From Pseudohongiella sp. (GTDB lineage: Bacteria > Pseudomonadota > Gammaproteobacteria > Pseudomonadales > Pseudohongiellaceae), in assembly GCA_030652635.1 (NCBI GenBank), contig JAUSPW010000540.1:1-7745 (forward strand): 7,745 nt of DNA, in the 5' to 3' direction. Below are positions 1 to 6,516 of this stretch, piece by piece (the first letter of the stretch is position 1; every line of letters begins with the position of its first letter). The translations under genes were made by a program, and so were the position numbers. Under the pieces are notes generated by a model. That model was not told where the DNA came from. It saw only the letters and a program-made list of their open reading frames with translations, and did no database searches.

Positions 1-379
1 GCGCGAGTACCATCCTGACCTCTTGCTCCGTTACACGATGTAAGGGGGATTCCAGGCGAACGGTATTGATTGGCTTGTTTATTACCGGCCGATCAAAATC
101 AGGGAGATTCAATGCTGGCAACTGCTGCGCAAGCACCGCGATCGAATCAGAAAGCTCACCACGGTACTGATTGATAAAAATCCCACACAAGCCAATCACA
201 GCTATCAGCAACAACCATCTGCCTAAACGTCGAGGACCTTTCTCATCAACCGCCGCGTCCGTGACCTTACCTTCCGGCCGGACAGCATGGCGGCTTTCTG
301 CACGAATGGGCGCGAAGTCAATCGGTGACTCGCTGCCTTCGTTGTATGCAGAAAATGAACTCGTGCGACGCTCGCTCAT
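1..379 (-). CDS. ftsQ: Cell division protein FtsQ, N-terminal 126 residues (3' end outside window)
   Basis: FtsQ is a bitopic inner-membrane protein that bridges early and late divisome parts and binds FtsB/FtsL. I translated this from the minus strand, starting at the ATG at 379, which overlaps the ddlB stop in ATGA. Residues 1-52 are hydrophilic with several Arg and Lys just before the membrane. A single hydrophobic segment at about 53-70 (RWLLLIAVIGLCGIFIN) is the transmembrane helix, in the inside-positive orientation. A periplasmic part follows, and from about residue 103 the stretch INTVRLESPLHRVTEQEVR resembles the first strand and helix of the POTRA domain. The frame stays open to the window edge. 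The cytoplasmic tail is longer than in E. coli (about 24 residues). FtsQ sequences are poorly conserved, so identity rests on topology, POTRA start and position after ddlB. The FtsB-binding beta domain is not visible. Confidence 0.92.
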   Translation of the reverse strand, partial: MSERRTSSFSAYNEGSESPIDFAPIRAESRHAVRPEGKVTDAAVDEKGPRRLGRWLLLIAVIGLCGIFINQYRGELSDSIAVLAQQLPALNLPDFDRPVINKPINTVRLESPLHRVTEQEVRMVLA

Positions 380-1347
380 GACTTGTTGCCACCCTCCTGC
401 GATGTGCTCTGAAATTGATCACCATCTAGAATACGCAGCACCAGTTCATCAAAACTGATACCCAGCGCTGCTGCTGACATTGGCACCAGGCTATGATCAG
501 TCATGCCTGGCACGGTATTGATTTCAAGCAACCAGAATTTCCCGGACTGATCCTGCATGATATCGATGCGCCCCCAATCACGTGCATCCACCGCGTTGAA
601 CGCTTTCAGACAGATGTCCGCCAACTCTTGTGTCTTTTCCTCACTTAAGGGGGCCGGGCAGAAGTACTGGGTGTCATTTGCAATATATTTGGCGTCGAAA
701 TCATAAAACTCATGATGGGTACGCATTTCTATCGCCGGGAATACCTGACCATGAATGACAGGCACGGTAAACTCAGCACCAAAAATGCGCTGCTCAGCCA
801 TGATCTCGGCGTCATACTCGCTGGCCTTTTCATAGGCAAGTTTTAGCTGCTCAGCGGTTTTAACCATGGACATCCCGATACTGGAGCCCTCATGAGCGGG
901 CTTGACCACTACCTCTCCCAATGCCGCAATCAGTGCAGACCAGTCAGTGTCTGCGCTCAGCAGACTGGAACGAGGTGTCGGCAACCCCAAGGACTGCCAG
1001 ATCAGTTTGGTTTTTATTTTGTCCATGCTCAGCGCAGAGGCAAGCACACCGCTGCCGGTGTAGGGAATCCGCATCAATTCCAGCAAGCCCTGAAGCGTGC
1101 CATCCTCACCACCACGGCCGTGTAACATGTTAAAAATCTTGTCAACAGGCTCACTGGTCAAGCGCTCTACCAAGTGCTCGTCCACATCAATCGCAAAGGC
1201 GTCAACGCCACTGCGCAACAATGCCTGTAGCACTGCATTTCCACTCAGCAAAGAAATGCCACGCTCGGCAGAACTGCCACCCAACAGCACAGCAATCCTG
1301 CCGCTTGATGGTCTCTTTCCTGATTGATTGCGTTTGTTCTGAGTCAT
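376..1347 (-). CDS. ddlB: D-alanine--D-alanine ligase (DdlB)
   Basis: Ddl joins two D-Ala with ATP in the cytoplasm to make the dipeptide used by MurF. The 323 residues are 17 more than E. coli DdlB, with about 13 extra at the N-terminus and about 12 at the C-terminus. Motifs: IAVLLGGSSAERGIS (18-32, E28 for the first D-Ala), LHGRGGEDGT (75-84), TGSG (97-100), SMDK (107-110), VVKPAHEGSSIGM (147-159, K149 and S155), AKYIANDTQYF (219-229, Y221), WGRIDIM (258-264, D262) and LLEINTVPGMT (273-283, E275/N277). The E28, S155 and Y221 triad is retained. The residue after SAER is Gly30 where E. coli has Glu. The conserved Tyr favours D-Ala-D-Ala over D-Ala-D-Lac activity. The ATG follows the murC stop directly, with a modest AAGG ten bases before it. 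The stop overlaps the ftsQ start (ATGA). The suffix B rests on location in the dcw cluster. Confidence 0.96.
   Translation of the reverse strand: MTQNKRNQSGKRPSSGRIAVLLGGSSAERGISLLSGNAVLQALLRSGVDAFAIDVDEHLVERLTSEPVDKIFNMLHGRGGEDGTLQGLLELMRIPYTGSGVLASALSMDKIKTKLIWQSLGLPTPRSSLLSADTDWSALIAALGEVVVKPAHEGSSIGMSMVKTAEQLKLAYEKASEYDAEIMAEQRIFGAEFTVPVIHGQVFPAIEMRTHHEFYDFDAKYIANDTQYFCPAPLSEEKTQELADICLKAFNAVDARDWGRIDIMQDQSGKFWLLEINTVPGMTDHSLVPMSAAALGISFDELVLRILDGDQFQSTSQEGGNKS
393..398 (-). promoter_or_regulatory. Candidate ribosome binding site for ftsQ, wide spacing
   Basis: AGGAGG on the minus strand at 398-393, within the last DdlB codons (Gln-Glu-Gly-Gly), lies 13 bases before the ftsQ ATG. The match to the anti-Shine-Dalgarno is perfect but the spacing is longer than usual. 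Coupling through the ATGA overlap with ddlB probably contributes to initiation. Confidence 0.55.
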
Positions 1348-2799
1348 TTACACAAAACCTTGAGTAGCCAGCGTTCTGCACAACGCACCAACGCTGCCAG
1401 CCCCCTGTGTTATTACAATGTCACCATCTCTCACCAGATCTCTGAGCACATCACGCACTTCTTCCTCTGTCTGCACAAACAGCGGATCAATCCGCCCGCG
1501 CAATCGAATACTGCGACACAAACTTCTTGAGTCTGCACCAGGAATTGCGTCCTCACCCGCGGAGTACACATCCAGCATCAACAAGACATCAACGTCGGAC
1601 AATACCTTGACAAAATCGTCATACAGATCTTTGGTGCGCGTGTACCGGTGTGGCTGGTAAATCATGACCAATCGCGCTTCCGGCCAGCCTGCGCGCAGCG
1701 CAGCAACGGTGGCAGCTACTTCAGTTGGATGATGACCGTAGTCATCCAGCAACATGATGCTGCCATCTTTTACCGGGAACATTCCTTGTGACTCAAAACG
1801 TCTGCCGACTCCTTCAAATTTGGACAGACCGGTGCAGATGGCCTCATTACCGATACCCTCATCTGTCGCCACAACAATAGCGGCCGCGGCATTCAATGCA
1901 TTGTGTCGGCCCGGGATGCCCAGATCGATTTTTAAGGTAGCGTGCCCATCAGGCCTTATCACCTCGAAGCTGGTGAATTGCCGATGCTGACTTAAACCCA
2001 CTATGCGATAGTCCGCTTTTTCAGAGAATCCGTAGGTGATCACAGGACGCGAAATTCTCGGGAGAATTTCCTCTATCACCGGATCATCGATACACAAAAC
2101 CGCCAATCCATAAAACGGCAGATTGTGCAGGAATTCGATAAAGTAGCTTTTCAGCTTATTAAAGTCGCCGTCATACGAACCCATATGATCCGCATCGATA
2201 TTGGTTACCACAGCAACCATTGGCTGCAGATGAAGAAAGGACACGTCACTTTCATCGGCTTCACACACCAGGTATCTGCTCTCACCCAAGCCAGCATTGG
2301 TGCCCGCACTGTTAAGCCGCCCACCAATTACAAATGTTGGCGCGAGTTTGGCTTCAGCAAAAACTGATGCAACCAGACTGGTTGTTGTGGTTTTTCCATG
2401 AGTGCCGGCAATGGCCACGGAATGTCGGTAACGCATCAACTCACCCAGCATTTCTGCTCGCGGGATGATGGGTTTGCCTGACACTTTTGCTTGAACGAGT
2501 TCAGGGTTTTCGTGGTTGACGGCGCTGGAATACACCACCACATCTGCGCTCAGAATATTGCGCTCATGGTGTCCAATAAACACCTGAGCGCCCATGCCAA
2601 CCAGACGCTCAGTTACCGCGCTGGCCTTGATGTCGGACCCGGTAATTTTGTATCCCTGATTCAGCAATACTTCTGCTATTCCACACATGCCTGCGCCACC
2701 AATACCAACAAAATGAATTGTCTTGATGCGACGCATTTCCGGAACCTGGTAGTAGCGTCCGGAGCTGTTAGTGATTACTCGAGCAGTCAAATCAGTCAT
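1348..2799 (-). CDS. murC: UDP-N-acetylmuramate--L-alanine ligase MurC
   Basis: MurC is the cytoplasmic ATP-dependent ligase that commits UDP-MurNAc to peptide synthesis by adding L-Ala. The 483 residues compare with 491 in E. coli. Visible motifs are HFVGIGGAGMCGIAE (29-43) in the UDP-binding N-terminal domain; P-loop AGTHGKTTTT (131-140), EADESD (180-185), TNIDADHM (199-206) and GRHNALNAAAA (297-307) in the ATPase domain; and DDYGHHPTE (352-360), QPHRYTRT (382-389), GADSRSLCRSI (421-431) and QGAGSVG (465-471) in the C-terminal domain. Together they distinguish MurC from MurD, MurE, MurF and Mpl. The ATG has GGAG seven bases upstream (2810-2807) and overlaps the murG end by eight bases. The TAA stop touches the ddlB ATG with no gap. 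An inverted repeat lies in the codons for E244-S250. Confidence 0.98.
   Translation of the reverse strand: MTDLTARVITNSSGRYYQVPEMRRIKTIHFVGIGGAGMCGIAEVLLNQGYKITGSDIKASAVTERLVGMGAQVFIGHHERNILSADVVVYSSAVNHENPELVQAKVSGKPIIPRAEMLGELMRYRHSVAIAGTHGKTTTTSLVASVFAEAKLAPTFVIGGRLNSAGTNAGLGESRYLVCEADESDVSFLHLQPMVAVVTNIDADHMGSYDGDFNKLKSYFIEFLHNLPFYGLAVLCIDDPVIEEILPRISRPVITYGFSEKADYRIVGLSQHRQFTSFEVIRPDGHATLKIDLGIPGRHNALNAAAAIVVATDEGIGNEAICTGLSKFEGVGRRFESQGMFPVKDGSIMLLDDYGHHPTEVAATVAALRAGWPEARLVMIYQPHRYTRTKDLYDDFVKVLSDVDVLLMLDVYSAGEDAIPGADSRSLCRSIRLRGRIDPLFVQTEEEVRDVLRDLVRDGDIVITQGAGSVGALCRTLATQGFV
2051..2070. repeat. Inverted repeat with 9-base arms inside murC
   Basis: GAAATTCTC (2051-2059) and GAGAATTTC (2062-2070) are exact reverse complements separated by two bases. 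In the murC mRNA they could form an eight-pair stem with a CCCG loop. A second pair of arms, GGTGAT (2035-2040) and ATCACC (2075-2080), flanks it with unequal internal loops. No U-run follows on either strand, so it is not an intrinsic terminator. It may be coincidental. Confidence 0.45.
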
Positions 2800-3892
2800 T
2801 ACACATCTCCAGACAGATGGCGCTTACTTTTTCACCTGCATCCGGGACAGCTTTGGATTGGGCTGCAGCGGCCATTGCGCGTAGTTGTGCAGGACTGTTA
2901 ATCAGCCCGTTCAGTGTTTCTTTTAACAGTTCAACGGTCAGTGTATTTTGAGGTAACAAAACGGCTGCACCAGACTCCGCCAGCCAGCGGGCATTGGCCG
3001 TCTGATGGTCATCGATCGCATAAGGATATGGCACTAACAAAGATGGCAAACCAGCTACGGCTATCTCTGCCAGAGTGCCCGCGCCTGCGCGGCAAAGCAC
3101 AATGTCTGCCCAGCTATAGGCTTGAGCCATGTCAGTAATGAAGGGCACTATTTTGTGCTTACCGGCTATATCGATACCGGCGTCTTCATAACTTGCCAAG
3201 GTGTCTTCAAACTTGTCTTTGCCCGTCTGGTGCCAGACATCGATCAGCAGCGACGAGTCGGCTATCAGCTTGGGAATCAATTGATTGATTGCCGCAGCGC
3301 CAAGGCTTCCTCCCAGTACCAGCAGTCGCAAGGGCCGCTCGCCAGTGAAAGGCCTGAATCCAGCTGTTTCGTTGTTCGAGGCCATCGCTGCAATTTCAGA
3401 ACGCACAGGATTGCCGGTATTTATGACGCGCGTAGAGTCAGGAAATGTGTGTGGAAAAGCTTCCAGAACACGCTTCGCAAAAGGCTGCAACAATCGATTG
3501 CTGGTGCCAGCGATCGCATTCTGCTCATGAATCAGCAACGGCTTTCGGAGCAGCCAGGCAGCAAGGCCACCAGGCCCGGTAACATAACCGCCCATACCCA
3601 AGACACAGCATGGATTGATACTGCGCAACAAGACAATCGCCTGCCATACAGATCGCAACAGCATAAATGGTGCTCGCACCAGCGCCAGACGACCTTTGCC
3701 GCGCAAACCACTGACACTGAGTCTGTTCAATCGAATGTCGGTATCGCGCAGCACGTCATTTTCCATTCCACCGGGTGTGCCTAACCACTCCACGTGAACA
3801 CCGTGTGCCTGCAATTGACGCGCAATTGTTAGCGCGGGGAAAATGTGTCCTCCGGTACCTGCTGCCATGATCAGAACTGTGTGATGAGTCAT
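2792..3892 (-). CDS. murG: Undecaprenyldiphospho-muramoylpentapeptide beta-N-acetylglucosaminyltransferase MurG
   Basis: MurG is the GT28-family, GT-B-fold enzyme on the cytoplasmic face of the inner membrane that adds GlcNAc from UDP-GlcNAc to lipid I, giving lipid II. The 366 residues fit the family. The N-terminal lipid I-binding half carries the glycine loop AAGTGGHIFPAL (10-21, H16), GMGGYVTGPGG (99-109), HEQNAIAG (122-129) and GNPVR (160-164). The C-terminal UDP-GlcNAc half has GGSLGA (194-199), CRAGAGTLAE (267-276) and YAIDDHQTANA (291-301). The form IDDHQ resembles Pseudomonas-type MurG more than the E. coli one. GAGGAG lies eight bases before the ATG, within the ftsW end. The start overlaps ftsW by four bases and the end overlaps murC by eight. 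No key motif is missing. Confidence 0.98.
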   Translation of the reverse strand: MTHHTVLIMAAGTGGHIFPALTIARQLQAHGVHVEWLGTPGGMENDVLRDTDIRLNRLSVSGLRGKGRLALVRAPFMLLRSVWQAIVLLRSINPCCVLGMGGYVTGPGGLAAWLLRKPLLIHEQNAIAGTSNRLLQPFAKRVLEAFPHTFPDSTRVINTGNPVRSEIAAMASNNETAGFRPFTGERPLRLLVLGGSLGAAAINQLIPKLIADSSLLIDVWHQTGKDKFEDTLASYEDAGIDIAGKHKIVPFITDMAQAYSWADIVLCRAGAGTLAEIAVAGLPSLLVPYPYAIDDHQTANARWLAESGAAVLLPQNTLTVELLKETLNGLINSPAQLRAMAAAAQSKAVPDAGEKVSAICLEMCND

Positions 3893-5100
3893 TCTGCATG
3901 CTCCTCATCTGTCTGATTCATGAGCTGACCAGTTTGCAGTTCGTAGTCGGCACGCAATAAGACGCCCATCATCAGGCAACTTATTAACAGACTGTTTCCG
4001 CCATAACTGAGAAACGGCAAGGTCAATCCTTTGGTGGGTAAAAGACCTGTGTTCACACCAAAGTTAATGAATGTCTGCGTCGCAAACACCATCGCAATAC
4101 CATAAGTCACATATGCCACAAAGTACGCGCCTTGCTGCTCTGCTGCCCGACCAATATTCATCGCCTTGCCAATCAACGTGGCAAATAGCAGTAGCACAAT
4201 GACCACGCCCACCAAACCGGTTTCCTCTGCCACTATGGAAAGTACAAAGTCAGTATGTGCCTCTGGCAAGAAGTAGAGTTTCTGCAAACTGTTGCCCAGA
4301 CCTACACCTGTCCATTCGCCGCGGCCAAAGGCGATGAGCGCTTGAGTCAACTGATAGCCTTCGCCATAAACATACTCGTCGGCCCACGGGTTGAGAAATG
4401 ATGTCAACCGGCTGATCACGTGGGGTTTCATGATGGCAAGTGACGCAACACCCGCGAAACTGATCATCATGATCAACACAAATCGATGTAAGCGCGCGCC
4501 CGCGAGGAACAACATGGTGAAGGTGGTAGCCATCAAAATGACCATGGCGCCATGGTCAGGTTCCAGATACAGCAGAACAACCAGCAACCCAAGAATACCC
4601 ATAGGTTTCAGGAATCCTGCCCAATTGTTATGCACTTCTTCACGACGTCGGGACAAGTACGCAGCCATGTAAAGGATCAAGAACAATTTGGTCATTTCAG
4701 ACGGCTGCAATCGGTAGAACCCAAGGTCCAGCCAGCGGGCACTTCCATTAACAACGGTGCCAACGCCAGGTATCAATATAACCGCCAATAACAGCCCTGC
4801 GACGATCAACAATATATGGGAGATGCGGTACCATATTTTCATGCTGATGGTCAGAACAACAAAAATGATGATGAGACCAAGGCCAATAAAAAATACTTGC
4901 CGCTTAAAAAAGTACAATGGGTCGTTGGCCAGGCTACTGCCCAGATCCATGGATGCCGACGTCATCATCACCAGCCCTATGCCCATCAAGGTCAGGGTAA
5001 TCAGCCACAAGGTGTTAGGTGCTTGTATATGCCTCGCACCGGCAACACGTTCGGCGCCGCGGTTACGCGAGATTGGCGACTTGATCGAAAGAAGGCTCAT
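3889..5100 (-). CDS. ftsW: Septal peptidoglycan glycosyltransferase FtsW (SEDS family)
   Basis: FtsW is the SEDS-family lipid II polymerase of the divisome, working with FtsI (PBP3) in the inner membrane. The 403 residues are near the E. coli length (414). A hydrophilic N-terminus of about 29 residues is followed by roughly ten hydrophobic segments (first about 31-50, last about 365-383). A long loop at about 226-283 precedes the invariant motif LPEAHTDF, whose Asp, D284, corresponds to the essential SEDS aspartate. Other family motifs are ARWLDLGFYRLQPSE (121-135), EPDHGA (180-185), AFGRGEWTGVGLGNS (257-271) and GLLPTKGLTLPFLSYGGNS (352-370). Context between murD and murG separates it from the paralogue RodA. 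The start ATG has GGAGG seven bases upstream (5112-5108). It overlaps murD and murG by four bases each (ATGA), so expression is probably coupled. The codons for D182-V187 form a perfect palindrome. Confidence 0.97.
   Translation of the reverse strand: MSLLSIKSPISRNRGAERVAGARHIQAPNTLWLITLTLMGIGLVMMTSASMDLGSSLANDPLYFFKRQVFFIGLGLIIIFVVLTISMKIWYRISHILLIVAGLLLAVILIPGVGTVVNGSARWLDLGFYRLQPSEMTKLFLILYMAAYLSRRREEVHNNWAGFLKPMGILGLLVVLLYLEPDHGAMVILMATTFTMLFLAGARLHRFVLIMMISFAGVASLAIMKPHVISRLTSFLNPWADEYVYGEGYQLTQALIAFGRGEWTGVGLGNSLQKLYFLPEAHTDFVLSIVAEETGLVGVVIVLLLFATLIGKAMNIGRAAEQQGAYFVAYVTYGIAMVFATQTFINFGVNTGLLPTKGLTLPFLSYGGNSLLISCLMMGVLLRADYELQTGQLMNQTDEEHAE
4539..4558. repeat. 20-bp perfect palindrome inside ftsW
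   Basis: Bases 4539-4548 (TGACCATGGC) are followed at once by their exact reverse complement (4549-4558), with no spacer. On the minus strand it covers the codons for D182-H183-G184-A185-M186-V187 in the SEDS EPDxGA motif of FtsW. Neighbouring bases do not extend it. Any role, such as a dimeric protein site or RNA stem, is unproven; protein constraint plus chance could explain it. Confidence 0.6.
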
Positions 5101-6473
5101 ACCAGTGCCTCCACTGCCGCCGCAAACGCCCTGCCACGATGCGCAAAATCTTTAAACATGTCGTAACTTGCACATGCGGGCGATAACAATACGGCATCAC
5201 CAACTGCCGCACTTAAAAACGCCTCTTTGACAGCTTCTTCCATGGAAGTCGCCCGCATGATATCCACACGATGCTCGATGACATGCGCAATTTTGTCAGC
5301 GTCCTTGCCTATCAAAACAACACGTTTTACAAAGCGATCCAGCGCGGGTAACAAAGCGCTAAAGTCCTGCTCTTTGCCGACGCCGCCAGCGATCAAAACG
5401 ATGTCGCCTGCCGTCCTTTCACCAATACCTTCAAGTGCAACCAGCGTCGCGCCGACATTGGTGCCTTTTGAGTCATTGTAGTAGTCCACGCCTTTGTAGC
5501 GACGGACCAACTGACAACGGTGAGGCAGCCCCGGGAATTCACGCAGAGTGTCCAGCATGGCTTCTGTCGGCAGCCCCACAGCGCGACCCAGCATAAAGGC
5601 GGCCATCGCATTCGCCAGATTATGACGACCGGCAATTCTGATCTCACTAGCCGCAATCACCGGCTGCCCATCCACAGCCAACCATGTCTGGCCTGCATGA
5701 CTGACAACACTGGCACCTTCTGCCGAAAAGTGATCGATTCCGTATGAACTTCTATGCGCAGATTGGGCTTGCACGTCGGATGATGACCATGGCAATGATT
5801 CAGGTGCATCACGATTGACTACGATGTGTTTGCACCCGTTAAAAATGCGCTGTTTGGCCGCCATATAGTCATGCATGTTGGCATAACGATCCAGGTGGTC
5901 CTCGCTGATATTCAGAATGGTGACAACGTCGGCATTCAGCTGCTGTGTTGTTTCCAACTGAAAACTTGAAAGCTCCAGAACATACAGATCCCGCTCGCCA
6001 GCACGCAATAGATCGAGTGCAGGCGTACTGGCACGCCCATCAAGATTACCGCCGACCCCAACGTGCCTGCCAGCCTTGACGGCCATTTCCCCCAGCAACG
6101 TCACTACGGTACTTTTTCCATTGGAGCCGGTTATGGCAGCAATCGGTGCTTTTGCTTCACGACTGAAGATATCGATATCACCCGTGACCGGAACACCGCT
6201 GTTGATTGCCTGCGCGATTTCTGGCGTTTTAAGACTGATACCTGGGCTCAGCACAATCTCCGAGGCCTGCAGTAAACTTTCGATACTGAATCCCCCGAGC
6301 TCGAGGTCAACCAATGGAAATTCCGCTCTGAATTCAGCAAGTGCAGGAGGGCTAAAGCGGCTGTCCATCACTCGAAACTGAATATCCTTCGCAGCAAAAT
6401 AGCGCGCGCAGGACAGCCCGGTCTGTCCCAGACCGACTATCACTTTTACGCCGCTGCCATTTGCCGCCTTCAT
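5097..6473 (-). CDS. murD: UDP-N-acetylmuramoyl-L-alanine--D-glutamate ligase MurD
   Basis: MurD is the cytoplasmic ATP-dependent ligase that adds D-Glu to UDP-MurNAc-L-Ala. The 458 residues are a little longer than the E. coli protein (438). Domains in order: N-terminal Rossmann-like UDP-binding domain with VIVGLGQTGLS (11-21), central ATPase with P-loop TGSNGKST (115-122), ELSSFQLE (167-174), NISEDHLDRY (188-197) and K207 at the place of the carbamylated lysine (AAKQRI), then GRHNLAN (282-288), GLPHR (315-319), NDSKGTN (333-339) and SPACASYDMF (431-440) in the C-terminal domain. All expected catalytic motifs are present. The ATG at 6473 is preferred over an in-frame TTG at 6485, because GGAG sits six bases before the ATG and overlaps the TTG. 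The TGA stop overlaps the ftsW ATG in ATGA, suggesting translational coupling. Confidence 0.97.
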   Translation of the reverse strand: MKAANGSGVKVIVGLGQTGLSCARYFAAKDIQFRVMDSRFSPPALAEFRAEFPLVDLELGGFSIESLLQASEIVLSPGISLKTPEIAQAINSGVPVTGDIDIFSREAKAPIAAITGSNGKSTVVTLLGEMAVKAGRHVGVGGNLDGRASTPALDLLRAGERDLYVLELSSFQLETTQQLNADVVTILNISEDHLDRYANMHDYMAAKQRIFNGCKHIVVNRDAPESLPWSSSDVQAQSAHRSSYGIDHFSAEGASVVSHAGQTWLAVDGQPVIAASEIRIAGRHNLANAMAAFMLGRAVGLPTEAMLDTLREFPGLPHRCQLVRRYKGVDYYNDSKGTNVGATLVALEGIGERTAGDIVLIAGGVGKEQDFSALLPALDRFVKRVVLIGKDADKIAHVIEHRVDIMRATSMEEAVKEAFLSAAVGDAVLLSPACASYDMFKDFAHRGRAFAAAVEALV

Positions 6474-6479
6474 CTTAAT

Positions 6480-6483
6480 CTCC
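6480..6483 (-). promoter_or_regulatory. Ribosome binding site deciding the murD start
   Basis: GGAG on the minus strand at 6483-6480 is followed by six bases and the ATG at 6473, an ideal spacing. Because the upstream in-frame TTG (6485-6483) runs into this site, it fixes the start at 6473 and gives MurD 458 rather than 462 residues. It lies in the 43-base mraY-murD gap, where I see no hairpin or terminator. Confidence 0.85.
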
Positions 6484-6516
6484 AATGCTCTTTTTGTTGT
6501 CCGTAACCAATAACTT

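Noticed and set aside
1117..1145. TTGACA on the minus strand at 1145-1140, a possible -35 box of an internal promoter for ftsQ and genes beyond it
   Set aside because: No acceptable -10 hexamer is seen 16-18 bases downstream (the nearest, TACACG, is at 15 bases and poor). Internal ftsQAZ promoters are known in E. coli, but the sequence here does not support one.
2491..2901. 136-codon plus-strand open frame across the murC/murG junction
   Set aside because: Antisense to two firm genes, with no family resemblance and nothing in context to support it.
3122..3784. 220-codon plus-strand open frame opposite murG
   Set aside because: It lies wholly antisense to a well-conserved murG, has no recognisable domain, and its composition (many Gln, Arg and Cys) is typical of a shadow frame.
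3811..3828. Short direct repeat GCAATTG spaced by four bases in murG
   Set aside because: Only two 7-base copies inside coding sequence; expected by chance and not part of a longer array.
6474..6516. mraY-murD gap as a terminator, promoter or small RNA
   Set aside because: The 43 bases show no inverted repeat, no U-run after a stem and no paired -35/-10 boxes; only the murD ribosome binding site is evident.
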